Part shown: positions 34,225-46,200 of the stretch, in pieces | Numbering within the stretch: position 1 is the stretch's first letter | How the letters are laid out: every line of letters starts with the position of its first letter | Origin: Edaphochlamys debaryana | Lineage: Eukaryota; Chlorophyta; Chlorophyceae; Chlamydomonadales | Length of the DNA stretch: 64,000 bases | Direction: 5' to 3' | NCBI GenBank assembly: GCA_016858145.1 | Contig: JAEHOE010000008.1 | Coordinates: 1,116,001-1,180,000 of the forward strand | Program-made: the position numbers and the translations under genes | Notes under the pieces: model-generated | What the model was told of the DNA's origin: nothing | The model's database searches: none | Seen by the model: only the letters and a program-made list of their open reading frames with translations

Positions 34225-35479
34225 GGTCCTGACTGTACAGAGCGTCAGAGGGCCACGGCCTCTTCATATGTAATAAGCACGGGAGGCTAGGAGGAGCACG
34301 CACCCCGACTGTGGACCCGCACTGACCCTCACTCCACCAGCGCCAACATAGACCATGGACTGAACTGAAGGGCCCTACGGAACCCACCGTCTTCAGAACC
34401 CCACCGCACAGCAGCCCAACCAGCTGCGCCCCGATCCTAGTGCCCGTCATGCATCCTCCTTCAGCGCCTCAGTCGAGTGCCTACGACAGCACCAGCCCAA
34501 GGCTCAGGCGGTCGCAATGGCGGCAGGGTACGACCTTGGCTCCACCAAGGCCAAGGCCGCACCAGAAGCCACATGCATGCTACAGCTAACAGCTTCCCAG
34601 CGCTCGGACAGCACAAGAGGATGAAACCCTCCAGCTCTCAACCTGCTCCTCCCCAGTGCGCATTAGCCACGAGTCCAATCTGCTCCGAATCCCGGTGCCT
34701 CAAGCAAGGGGCAACGAGGTCCCCCACATGACAAATCACTGAGCCGCCCCTGCGCCCTCCGAACACGAGCCAAGCCCGACGCCTTGCGCAGCCGTCCTCC
34801 CCGCGCCCCAGTACCGCCCCCTTGAGAACATCGTATGGCATGTGTCTAGCTCATGCGCTGCTGGCGCTCCAGCGCAGCAGACACACTCAATTTATGACGC
34901 ACAGCAGGGCGTCCCAGCATCCCCCTGCCCACAGACCGCACCCCGACGCCAGATTATTGCTGGGATACCTCCCTGGCCGCGCTGGCGAGCCTGGGGATGA
35001 CTTTCTGCGAGCGCACGATAACAAATGTATGTATCCGCGAGAGTCGTACGCCGCGAAGGGGCTTTGATGATTGAGTTCTTGTCGGTGCCACAGTGCTATC
35101 TCCGCCTCATGTGTGCGGCCCCTACGTCCGCGGGCTCCCCGACGTGGGCCCAAGGGCCGAGCCCGTCGAGTCTGCGCCTTCCTGCCGGGAAGGAGGCTGC
35201 TCCCCCACCGCCGGCGGCAGCTCACCACTCGCCGCGGGGGTGGGGATGTCACTGGTCCTGTGGGGTCAGAGGGAGGTGAGGAGCAGGGCCTCGAGTCAGG
35301 CATCGTATGCGGCACAGGAGGAGAGGAGCTCGGGGATCATGCCGCACCTAGCATTGACCGGGAGCTCCCCGAACTGTGTTCCATGCCCGGACAGTGAGCC
35401 CCTGGGAGCTGCTCCAAATAACCCTGGCATAAAGACGGCATTGGCAGATATGGATGCCCCCCAAGGCTGCCAACGGTAC

Positions 35480-38400
35480 TTACCGGGTCGTAAAGGTCGT
35501 GGTCGTTGCCCGCGACGGTTCGGCCGAGTCGGCTCCGACGCCCTTGGCACCCAAGCCGCTCTCCGCCGCCTCCGCCTCCTCCTTGGCCGCCGCTTCCTTG
35601 GCGGCTGCCTCCTTGGCGGCCGCTGCCTCCTTGTACTGCACTAACTTCCTCTGCACCTGCACGGCCGGGAGAAGAACGGAAGGATGAACCGCAAATGTTT
35701 GTTGTACGACACCTCTGTGCTCCGCCTTAGGCCCTGCGGCAGCAAGAGTTCACCGCTTCCAACGCAGTCATGGAACAGCACATTTACCGCAGGCCACAGC
35801 ACAGCACACCTAGCGCCGACCCTCGCCCACTGCCGTCCATCACCGCTCCCGGCCCTCCCCTTCCCAAACACGCCGCAGCCTCCGGGGACGACACGGAGCC
35901 AGGACATGCCCGTCGTATCGTGGACCACACGACCAAGTGGCGCCCAATTGCCTGCCTTCTTCCTCACCCTAGGCGCGATGGCCTTGGCCAGCGCTGCTCC
36001 GATGAAGATCTGACTGAGCTGCCCCACGATAGAGGGAATGGCCAGGAGGCCCTGCTGCGCAGGGTCCGAGGTGATGTAGGAGATGACCTGGAGGCGTGGG
36101 GGCGGAGGCGGGGTGCGAGAGTGGGGGTGCGGGAGGTGCGCGAGGTTGGTGAGTGAGCGCGTGCAAGGACAATTGGGGAGCGGATGCAGAAGGGCGGCAC
36201 GCATCGTGCCGGGGAGGGATGAGAAGGGCGTTGGCAGCGGCGCGGGTAACGATAGCGGCGGTGCTTGGCCGCGGTCGGCTGACGTAAAGCAGTGTGCGGT
36301 AAGCGACCCGCCCCGCCCCGCCCTGCCCCACCGTGACTGCCACAGGGGCGCTCTTCTGAGACGCCATCACCACCACCGCCACCGCCTCTTGAATGGGTGG
36401 GTGGAAGCCGTACCTGGGCGAGAAGAGGTAGAGAGGATCGAGGGGTGGTTGAGCACAGCTCGCGTCGAAGAGTTGGGGAGACGGGCCAGGTCATGGGGAA
36501 GCCCAACCGTCTCTCTCTCGTCAGTCTCGTGGCTCGGCTGGGCAGGGCAGCAGCCCACAGGGAACGGCACCCCGACCGTTCCTGTACACCCCACCCCGCT
36601 GGACAACGACGAGGGTTCCCCGCCCGTTCCCGTACACCCCCACCCACTTGACGACAAAATAGTTGATGATGAGGTAGAACACATGCACCGCCGCCGCCAG
36701 CACGATGACTGATATAATCATGCTGGCGCGCTGCTCAAACAGCAGGTCGCGAGCGCCGGACAGCGTCTGCGAGCAAACGTGCTGACAGCTCAGTTCTTCT
36801 CCGCCGTGGCTGCTGCGAGACAGGCGCCCCATGACTCCAAGGAACATGAGAGACCCCAGTCCGACCCGCTCGGTCCCGAGCAGGGCGACTGCACGTGGGC
36901 CCCACCTGCCACACGATCATGGCCAGGTTGGTGGTGCTCAGCAGCGACAGCGCCGTGCGGTACGTCTTGGCAAACTCCTCCACCGGCTTGAAGAGCTCAC
37001 GGAGCGCCTGTGGGAATGTAGGGTGTTGTTTGCGGGAAGCGTGAGAGACACATACCGCCCTTAATAACAAAGCCTTCTGGCCACGCCCACATCCCCACTT
37101 GCCCCACGGCGCTTTAGCGGTTCCCCAATTCCCGGCCCTGCCTCCCCCCGATCCTGCCTCCCGCCATGTCCATACCTCCCCTCGACCCTGCGCAGCCCCA
37201 CCTTTCCGATGACGCTGGGCACCAGAATGGTGATCGTGAGCTTGGCCAGCAGGTCGGGGATGTTGACGTTGAGCGCCAGCCCGGGCGTCTCATAATTGAT
37301 GAACAGGAACCTTGTGAGGCCAAGAGAAGCGGAGTTACTCCAGACCGGGATTGGGGTTCATTCCTGACCTCGAAGCTCGGTCAATCCTGGAAATGTCGAC
37401 CCTCATCCCCGGCTTACTTGATCCACAGCGGCATCAGGAACACGCCCAGCATGTTGGTGCCCACAGTCAGCAGCAGCGCGATCGCCTCGTTGCCCTTGCA
37501 CGACCGCACCAGGGCGATGCCGATGCCCAGGGTGGTGGGCACTAGGCAGAAGATCGTCAGGCCTGGGGCAGCGGGGGCCAGGAAGGAGGCGGTCAGAGGA
37601 GACGGCGGTAAGGGGACGGGCTGGTGGGACCCGGGCGCCTGACGGGGCGTGCGGCTCTTGCTCTGCCCAGTCCTGCTCTGCCCAGTCCTCTGGTACCTGT
37701 GTCGGCACCTCGTGCGCCCACGGCGCCCTGCCCCGCCCCCCGTTTAGACCATGTTCGCCTCTGCACGCACCCACGGAGAAGGCCGGGGGCGTGAGCGGGA
37801 TCTCTCGCATCGCGAAGCCCAGCAGGGGGGTCACGAAGCTGATCATGGCCCAGCCGAAGGCCACCGAGGGCCAGCTCTCTCGCTTCATGGCCTTCTTCAG
37901 CTCCGTCGTGTTGAGCGCAAGGCCAGAGATGAGGAACACGATGGCCATGTTGATCTCCTGCGATGGGATACATAAGGTGTGGTTGTGAAGAGGTTGGGAG
38001 GAGGGCCGGCCAAGCAGCCCAGCCGATACCCCACCCCGCGCCACCCGGCCGCCGCTTGGGCGGGGCCCGCACCCCAACAGATGTGGTTTGGAGAGCACCG
38101 CCCCGGCCGAGGCCCGGGTCCGTGCATCCGCCGCCCGCTGTCCCGCCACTGCCCTGAGACCAGTCGCGCCGTACCGCCAACGAGCACGGCGTGGGGAGCA
38201 CTGCCCCGGCTCTGGCCCGGGTCCGGGCGCCAGCAAACCTGCCCCTTCCGGCCCTTGCGCAAGCCGGTCCCGAAGCCCCCACTCGCAGGAGTCGCAGCCC
38301 CAGCCCTGCCCTGAGTTCTCCTCCTTCCCAAATCATGGAGGCTTCCTTCTACCCAAATCATGGAGGCCAGCCCATGCGAGGATACCGTAGTTCCCATGCA

Positions 38401-39616
38401 GCGTAGTTTTCGTGCAGGGGGAGTACAATCCCGGGCCGAGTGCGGGTCTGGGCGCCGGCCCTCCATCCCCTCCCGGCTCCTGCAAAGTCTGCAGCCACCG
38501 CGGGACTGACCCGGCCGCTCCCGCTGCCCCGCACACCTGGATGATGTGGACATTGTCGAGGACCACAATGTGGACCAGGAAGCTGCCGGGCACTGGGTAG
38601 GCCAGCGCAAAGGTCAGGGCAACCCTGGGGAGAGACGAGACAGCGATGAAGCAGTGGAGGGTCAGCCATGTGGCGGCGCCAGATGGAAGGGAGAGAACTC
38701 CTGGACAAACTCTCTCTGCCTTGCAGCGCTGCCATGAACCGGCTGACCCCGGGCCGCTGTACCAGTAAGCTCCGGTGGCCTCAACCTAGGCGGCCCCGTG
38801 TTGGTGCGCCACTCACGCGAAAGCGATGGGCAGGTAGTTCTCCACCACGAAAGTCCTGGGGGCGGGTAGCAGGGTGCACGGAGCAGGAGCTAAGCGCGGG
38901 TGCAAGGGCGCGACACGACTGAAAGGGAGGGGGGCGGAGGGGGCCAACGGCTGCACGGCTGCCCGAGGGCACACACCCTGTGCCTAGCGGCGCGCCCTTC
39001 CATGGCTACAACAAGTGACTCCAATGACCGCTTGGCTAGGAGCGCAGGCACGGTCAGCGCGCCACAAATTTCGCACGCTCCAAAACAACAGCGCTCCTCC
39101 ATAAGCAACAACAAAGTCGCTGCTTGAGATGCATAGATGCTATACACGACTCGCGCAGGCGTATGGCTTCGCTCGTCGCCATGCAAGCTGTGTCACTCAC
39201 TGCGCGCGCTCCAGCCGGGGGCGCCAAACGGCCTTCCAATCCGGCTTCGTCTCCTTTTGCTCTGCGCCACCCTCCTGGTTGGCGGCGTCTACGGCGAGCG
39301 TCGCCATGCCCGCGAAGTTATGGTGCACCGCGTGCCGGTTGGAACGCGTGTAAGGGTATGCCGCGTTGTACGCAGATAGCAGCGGTGTCTCGGCGGCGCT
39401 TTCGTGCACAGACTCGAGTCTTGAGCGCAGGCCAAGTTTTCGCGGCCTGGGCGCACGACAGTCCGACTGGACGCGCGGTTGTGAACAGGGCACGCCGCTG
39501 TCACTTGCGAGTGCTTGTTGGCGGTATCGTGCATAAAGGAGGAGGAAGGGCGAAGGGGAGAATGGCCGCCGGAAAGTGCGGGGACACACGAAGGGGCCGG
39601 GGTGGGCCGGGCCCAT
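35480..39616 (-). CDS. BASS/SBF-family sodium-coupled organic-acid transporter, probably chloroplast envelope
   Basis: Exons in transcript order: 39201..39616, 38817..38855, 38537..38624, 37771..37957, 37418..37562, 37202..37310, 36906..37007, 36648..36766, 36332..36413, 35956..36087, 35480..35656 (531 residues from ATG 39616). Ten hydrophobic segments can be read in order, e.g. LPIAFAVALTFALAYPVPG, INMAIVFLISGLALN, VAFGWAMISFVTPLLGFAM, FCLVPTTLGIGIALV, LLLTVGTNMLGVFLMPLWIK, MIISVIVLAAAVHVFYLII and QKSAPVAVTVISYI. The GTN and PTTLG patterns are typical of the bile acid:sodium symporter fold, closest in my reading to plant BASS4/RCH1-type proteins. The N-terminus is Arg/Ser-rich like a transit peptide if translation starts at 39616; ATG 39307 would give a form without it. 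A 39 bp micro-exon encodes TFVVENYLPIAF. The last exon has repeated EAAAK units. Its intron (35657-35955) either starts with GC at 35955 or uses a later GT that would add nine residues. Confidence 0.9.
38093..38225. repeat. Two ~30 bp imperfect direct repeats in a transporter intron
   Basis: 38093-38122 and 38196-38225 both run from GAGCAC through GCCCCGGC to GGCCCGGGTCCG with few differences. The same intron carries a second pair (16 identical bases, CCCAAATCATGGAGGC, at 38327-38342 and 38352-38367). Confidence 0.75.
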
Positions 39617-40210
39617 ACCCCGACGGCCACGGCACACACCAGCAGCGAGGACCGGCCGACCCTGGGCCAGTTATACTGCTATGAAGGCCCTGATCGTTCG
39701 GCAACACGTTGGGCCAAAGGCGTCCCAGTACGAATTGCTCCCGCCCACGGCGGCCCGTCAGTCTGTTGGCAAGTTCATAAGCGAAGGCCCACGACTCCGT
39801 GACCGACTCCGGCCGCCACTCCAGCGTCTGGCCCTTGAACCACGACCCCCACGACTTCCTATATCCGTGGGAGCTGCCAGCAGCCCCTAATCCCCAGGAC
39901 CACAACCTTGGTTGATGGCCATCAACCTCGCGCAGGCAGTAGCCCTCCCATGCTCCCAACTCGCGGCTGGCCAAGCGCAAGACTGCAGCCAGGATCCACG
40001 CCACCTGAACCAGCCCGACACTACACTGCGCTTTCGTCAGCTCCGCTCCTCAAATCTCCCTTTGCCACCCTCACCTACTTTGACTTCCTCTGCACCCCTG
40101 TCCGCAACTGGCTGAGGGGGCAGACCCGGATAGCTGCACGTTGCATTGACCCCTGTCTGACAACACGTCCGCACGCCCCCCTTCAAGCCCAACCCCAATC
40201 GCGTCCTGCC
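39617..40210. other. Intergenic region between transporter and Nup133 genes
   Basis: Contains the transporter promoter and the Nup133 3' UTR, both genes being on the - strand. No TGTAA on the - strand and no further gene were found. Confidence 0.6.
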
Positions 40211-43200
40211 CTAATCAACCACCATGAAGTCCGACCCAGCGCCGCCGCCATTGCCGTTAGCGGTTGGCGGTTGGGCCTCGGCGCTGCCGCGGGCGCACGC
40301 CGCATCCACGCCCAGCCGCAGCGCCCCCATGACTGCCTCCACGCGCCGTGCGCCGTTGGGGTCGGTGGCGGCGGCGGCGGCCGCAGCAGCGCCCGGGCTG
40401 CCGCGGCCGGCAGCGGGGCCGCCGCTGCCTCCCGCCAGTGCCCACGTGCGCAGCCACCGGGCGACCTGCAGGGCGCGGATGTGTTGGCAGGGAGGCGAGT
40501 GGTATGCAACCTCCAACTAACCGCTGGGAGGGGATGCGTAATCGAGGCTAGCGGCTTCCTCATCTCTCCGCAGCAATGGACCTATGCATCCCAACGATGC
40601 GCAGATAGGTCCTCGACCGCCCCTAAGGCCGGCCATCCCACGCACCTGGTCCAGAGGCGCGCTGTCCACCACCGATGCCCCGAACCCGAGGGCGTCGCTG
40701 CCGCCACATGCCGCCGCCGCCCGCGCCACCGCCGTCGCCGCCAGCGTGTCGCCCCACTCCCCGCCGGGGGCCGCCGCCGTCGAGGCGGCGCCGCCACCCT
40801 GCGCCGCCCGCGCCGCCGCCAGCTCGTCCCACCGGTCCGCGTCGTACACCGCCCGCCAGGCCAGCTGCCACTTGCTGCTGTGCGACTTCCGTACGCTGGC
40901 GGGCATGAGGGCCAGCACCTCGACGGCCGCCACCGCCGCCTCCCTGGTGGCGGTGGCGGCGCCGTCGCCGCTGCTGGCGGCGCCGCCGCGGCTGCTGGCG
41001 GAGGCGGCCGACAGGGCCTGGTCCAGCAGCACCGCTGGCTCCATCGGGGCCCCGTCGGAGGGCAGGCCCAGTCGGGACTGCGGGGTGCGTAAACGCACGG
41101 GCGGGAGGACAGGGCGTGAGTCAGGGTATGTGTCGCACCTCTGGTCTAGCAGGTACGGCGTGAGCTGTCCAGGATCTACGTGCGGTCCTGACCTCTTCGC
41201 GCACAACATTCGGGATGTGAGTTTCTCAGCTGCTGCCGCTCACCTGCACGCCCAGGAGCCGGAGCTGCAGCAGCGCCGCCGCCTCGGCCTCCGCCGCGCC
41301 GCCGGCACGCGCCGCCAGCCGCGCCACCGCCAGCATGCGCCTGTGGCCCCCCAGCGCGCCCTTGGCCCCCTCCTTGCCGCCACCGCCCGCGCCCTTGCCG
41401 CCGGCGCCCGCCGATGCGGCGCACTGCTGCAGCACCGCCGCTGCGTCGGCGAACGCGCCCGTCTGCAGCAGGTGCGTGGCGAGCAGGTCGCTGGGGGGCG
41501 GGTGGCGGGACTGCAGGAACGCGGTGACGCCTGCGGGAAGCGGGGCGGGGGCGTGGGGCGGAGGGAGAGGGTTTGGAGTCGGCCGGTTGGAAGGATCAGG
41601 TGGCCGTCTCGTTGGGCTGCAGATCTCTCTAAGGATGTGCGGACCGCTGCAGCGCCTATGTCCGGCACTCGAGGCCTACACGGGCAGACACGTGCACCTG
41701 GAGGAGCCCCACGCTGGCCGGCTAGCAGATGGCAGCATTGAGCATTGAGCGGGATACCGAGGGGACGGGCCATCCAGGGTGCAGAGCCGGACCCGTGCGA
41801 GAGTGCAGCTCAGCTCAGCCCCGATCGACCAAGCGTTCCCACCGTCGCTGCCCCGGCTTTGCCCCTTCCAGTTGCACCCACCAGAGGCGAACTGGCCCGG
41901 AAGGGCTAGCAGGTCCGCGGGCCGCCCGTCATCCAGCAGCCTGCCGTACACGTACGTCGCGAAGAGCGGCTGGGCGGCCCCTCCTGCGCCGTCCTCAGCG
42001 GAGGAGGGAAGGCCCTCCTCGGCCGGGAGGGTAGCCATGTGCGTGTAGAGGCGGCCAGCCTGAAAGGAGTAAACAGACGTGTGGGGGCGTAGCGTGTGAG
42101 ATCACGTAGACTTGCCATCCGTTAGTCCTTGCCTCGCTTGCGCCGCGTCGCACTGCGCCCCACCCACCTGCCCTGGGTCCGCCTCCGCCAGCGCCTCACA
42201 CAACTCGAACAGCTGCGGGTAGCAGTGGTGCGCGCGGCACAGGGCCTCCACCTGCCTGCGGGTCGAGAGGAAGGGATCGTGTTATGCGCATTAAATGAGA
42301 AACCTCACTTCAGTAGGTAACGTAGACACAGCTGCGCTGGCCGCGCAAAGAGCGGCGCTCACCCGCTGCCTCGGCACCGCTGCGTGCCATACCCCTGCTC
42401 ATCGCCGAACCACCCCCGCCTCACCACACAAGCAGGTCCGGCGCCGGCGTGCCGAGCCCCGCGGCCCGCATCTCCGCCAGTGCATCCGCCACCAGCTCGG
42501 AGGCGCAGCGGCCCCGCACCGCCCGGTACTCGGCCACCAGGGTGGCGCGCGCCGCCGCGCCGCCGGCGGCGCCGCCGTCACGTGCAGCCGCCGCCGACAC
42601 GGCCGTGACGGCGGAGGCGAAGCACGTGAGCAACACGTCCGTGACGCCGTACAGGGTGTACGACAGCTCCACGGAGGCTTGGGAGGGCGGAGAGGGGGCG
42701 GGCTTGACGGCTTCGACTGCCTGCAAGCGGGGAGGCGAGGAAAGCGCGAGGGGGACACGGCTTAAGGAAGGCCAGACTGGTTCGTGTGGCCCCAGCTTAC
42801 ACAGCTTCTTTCCCGTCATGCCGCTAGCAAACGCAGCGACTGACAGCGCCCCTGCCCCTGGTCACGTCCCCACCTTGGCTAGCTGGTCCAGGGCCTGCCG
42901 TGTCTCGGCCGACGCCAGCCAGTCGGGTTTCCCGAGCCGCGCCGCCACCTGCTGAGAGGCCAGGTGGTGCGAGGCCGCCAGCCACTCGCGCCGCCCTATG
43001 GCCGCGTTGACGGCCACAGCCACCAGTGAGCCCAGCTCGCGCACGCTGGCACGAAGGGAGGTCACGTCTGGGGTTGGAAGACAAAGCAGGGACAGTAGGG
43101 GGGTAGGGACTGTGAGAACCAGAGAAACCCGAAGTTTCCTGAGCTAGGAGCGTTCGGGAAACCAGGAAACCGGCGAGTCTCCGCGTAACGCCGCACGCAG

Positions 43201-46200
43201 CAGCAGCAGCCCAGCAAATTCCAGCCGCTCACCGCTGTCACCCCGCTGGCCCAGCCCGCCCGTCGCTTGCGCCTCAACCTCCTCCGCCGCCCGTCCCAGA
43301 GCCCCGAGGAAGCGAGGCACAGAGACAGAGGGCCGCGCGTAGAAGACTTCGGGCGCCGCCAGCACCTGTGTCGACGGGCCGAGGCAGAGGCAAGGGCGTG
43401 ATGAAGCAGATACGAGTCGACCATGGCAAAAAACACCTGCCAGGCACCCGATTGACTCTTTGACAACATCCCTTCCAAGAGAAACCCAAGGCATGCCGGG
43501 TGCGCCGCGCCCCGCCCCCATGCACCTGCCCACCTCGTGCTCCTTCTCGCTGCTCTCCGCCCCGGCCTCCGCCACCAGCCGAGCCAGCAGCGCCGCCGCC
43601 GCCTGCGCACCCGCCGCCGCCCCCTGGCCCAGCTGCATGGTGTCCCGCTGGTGGGCCTGGGGAGTGGGGGGCACAACATGCGGGGTCGGGGCACACGGCA
43701 AAGGCATCCCGCTGCGGTTTTCCTTTGCATGCAAGGGTATGGAAATTGTGGCAAGGAGCGCCGTACACAGGCCCTGCCAAGCGTGCATTCGGCCGCACCT
43801 GCAGGCGGTAGAGGGCGGACGCCACCGCCAGCTTCTCGCTGTTCGCCACGAGCACTCTGGGGGTGACGAGGGGAACGCAGGGCGAAGGGCGGAGCAGTAA
43901 GCACCCAGGAAGATTTGACGCCCCACGCGCTGCACAGTACTGTTGCGGCTGTGCCCATGCACAAGCAAGCCGTTTCACATTGCCTGTCCCCCGGATCAGC
44001 CTTCCGGCGCTGTGGCGCTCTCCCAGCGCTCTTGACCCACTCCTCTCCATCAAGCCCTTGCCACAAACGCACGCCCCTCGCCCTCACCGGAGCACCTCTG
44101 GCGCCAGTGCGTGCAGCACGCCTCCCAGGGCCAGGCACTGCAGCAGCAGCGCGTGCCGGGACTCCTTCTCCGACAGCTGCTCGGCCAGGCCCACCGACAG
44201 GCCCAGCCCGGGCCCAGTGGCAACGCCGGACGCCGCCTGCGCCGCTGCCGCCGCGCTGCCGCCGGCCCACTGCTTCGGCAACAGGTCTAGAAGCTGGGTG
44301 CTGTAGTGGGCGAGTGTGGCCTGGCCCGCAGACGTGCCCAGGGCGCCGAGCGCCGCCAACCGCCGCTCGAGGCCCGAGACGAGCGGTTGGAGGTTGCCGC
44401 CGGCGGCGGCGGTGGCGGCGGCCTGCGAGAGTACGGCATCCAGGAGGTTGGCGATGGCGGCGGCCAGGTCCAGGCCGAGGTTGGCGGGCATGAGCGCCGA
44501 CGGCGCCGCCGACGCCGACGCCGACGGCGGCACTGCCGCCACCTCCACAACGCCGTACGTCGCGGACAGCACTACCCAGCGCCCGGCGGCGGCAGCACCG
44601 CCGTCAGCGGCGGCCTTGCCGTCACCTGTGGCGGCGCCGATGGCGGCGGTGTCGGGATCCTCCGAGATCTGGGCGGCGGCGCCGCTGGCGGCGTCCCAGC
44701 TCCAGAGCGCCCGGCACACGCGCGCGCCGCCGCCAAAGCCCGCTCCGTAAGGGTCCAGCGACGCCGAGGGCTGCTGCTGCTGCCAGCGCGCCAGCAGGCA
44801 GGTGTGGGAGGCGGGGGCGTACAGCAGGCGGCGAAGGGTGCTGGTGCCGGGGGGGTCCGCGGGCTGCGGCCAGGAGGGGGGCAACGGGCATGGGGTGGGT
44901 GATAAGGAGAGGTATGGGCGAAGAAGAGAAAACGTCTTTGGATTCAGCAATACGGTCCTACCTCATCGTACGACTGTACGACGGTGTGCACGCCGCTGCA
45001 CACGCCCGGACCGCCCTCGGGTAGAAGCTCCAGCCTGGGGCGGGGCGGGGACCAATGCGGATTGGAAGAAGGTCAACCACACCATCGCCGCACCCACCGC
45101 TGCTCTCCTTCCCATATCGACTCGGACCCTGCTAATCGCGCTCCACCAATCCCCCACCCGCCACGCTGCACCTTGGGCCCCCTTTCCCCGGACAAAACGT
45201 ACAGCTTCCGGCCCCGCTCACAGCTGCACGGCGTGCTGCCGCTCCGTCGCCCCGGGCCGTGCCCCCGCCGGCGGCTCCGCCAGCCATACAGCCACGTGCG
45301 ACCCCGCCACAGCAAACGCCAGGTTGGACACACCCTGTGGGTCGCAGACACGGCATGCATATCAGAACCCTAGCTGTACGGCAAGAGGAACACGCGACAG
45401 ATCGCAAGTTGGCTACGGAGCCCTTGCTGATCGTGCTGTGAGCATGCTAGGAGAGGCGGGCCTGGCGGGGCCTGTGGCTTTTGCAGGATAGCAGACGCAA
45501 CAGCGAGGAGCGGGTATAGGCCCACCCAGGCCCACCTGGGGCCCTCCGCGGCGGCCGTCGTGGGCCCGCACTAGGCCGTTGAGGAAGGACCACTGCAGCG
45601 CCTCAGAGGGGCGCAGGCCCACGCTGACCTGCGGGGGTGGGAGGTTGCGGGGTTAGTGAGCGGGGACAGCCAACGAAGGGCCAACGCACCTCGCGACCAC
45701 GACGACCCTCCCAGAGTCACCTTGCCTTTACCTGCACTGCCAGTCTTCTTCGCATCACCAGCAGCCCCCAGCCTAGCTGGGCACAACGGCGCCCCCAGCG
45801 CGCCCGGCCCCGCCTCGCCCCTCCCCTTCCCTCTGCACCCCCTCCGCCTTCCCCACCGTCCAGCAGTCGAGCGCCTCCGCCGTCAGCACCAGCAGGCGGT
45901 AGTGCGTGCCGCCGCCGCCGGGGGCCGGGCCCAGGTGCAGGCCCAGGGCGGGCGCGGGCGCGGGCTGCTTGCGCAGGTACCGGGCCGACGGGTCGAACGC
46001 GTCCGTGACGGCCCGGCTCAGGGCGCTGCCCAGCGCCCCCACCAGGCCCCGTGACTCGGCCGCGGCCGCGGGGGAGGAGAGCAGCTTGGGGAAGATGCCC
46101 TGGGTGCCGGCCTGGTGGGGTGGGTGGGTGGGTGGGTGGCGGGAGGAGCGGTGGGAGGCGTTTAAGGAGGGCAAAAGCAGAGACCGAGGGTGCGGGCAGA

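Larger units (their letters stand above)
31894..35479. other. 3.6 kb between convergent genes with no supported gene
   Basis: It lies between the stop codons of the PNPOx-like gene (+) and the transporter gene (-). The sequence is less GC-rich than the genes, and its open frames are short without splice continuity. It holds TGTAA on the + strand at 33345-33349 and 33352-33356, TGTAA on the - strand at 34220-34224, and an AATTGTAC tandem pair (33519-33534). A long 3' UTR, a non-coding transcript or a decayed mobile element are all possible; nothing here decides between them. Confidence 0.5.
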
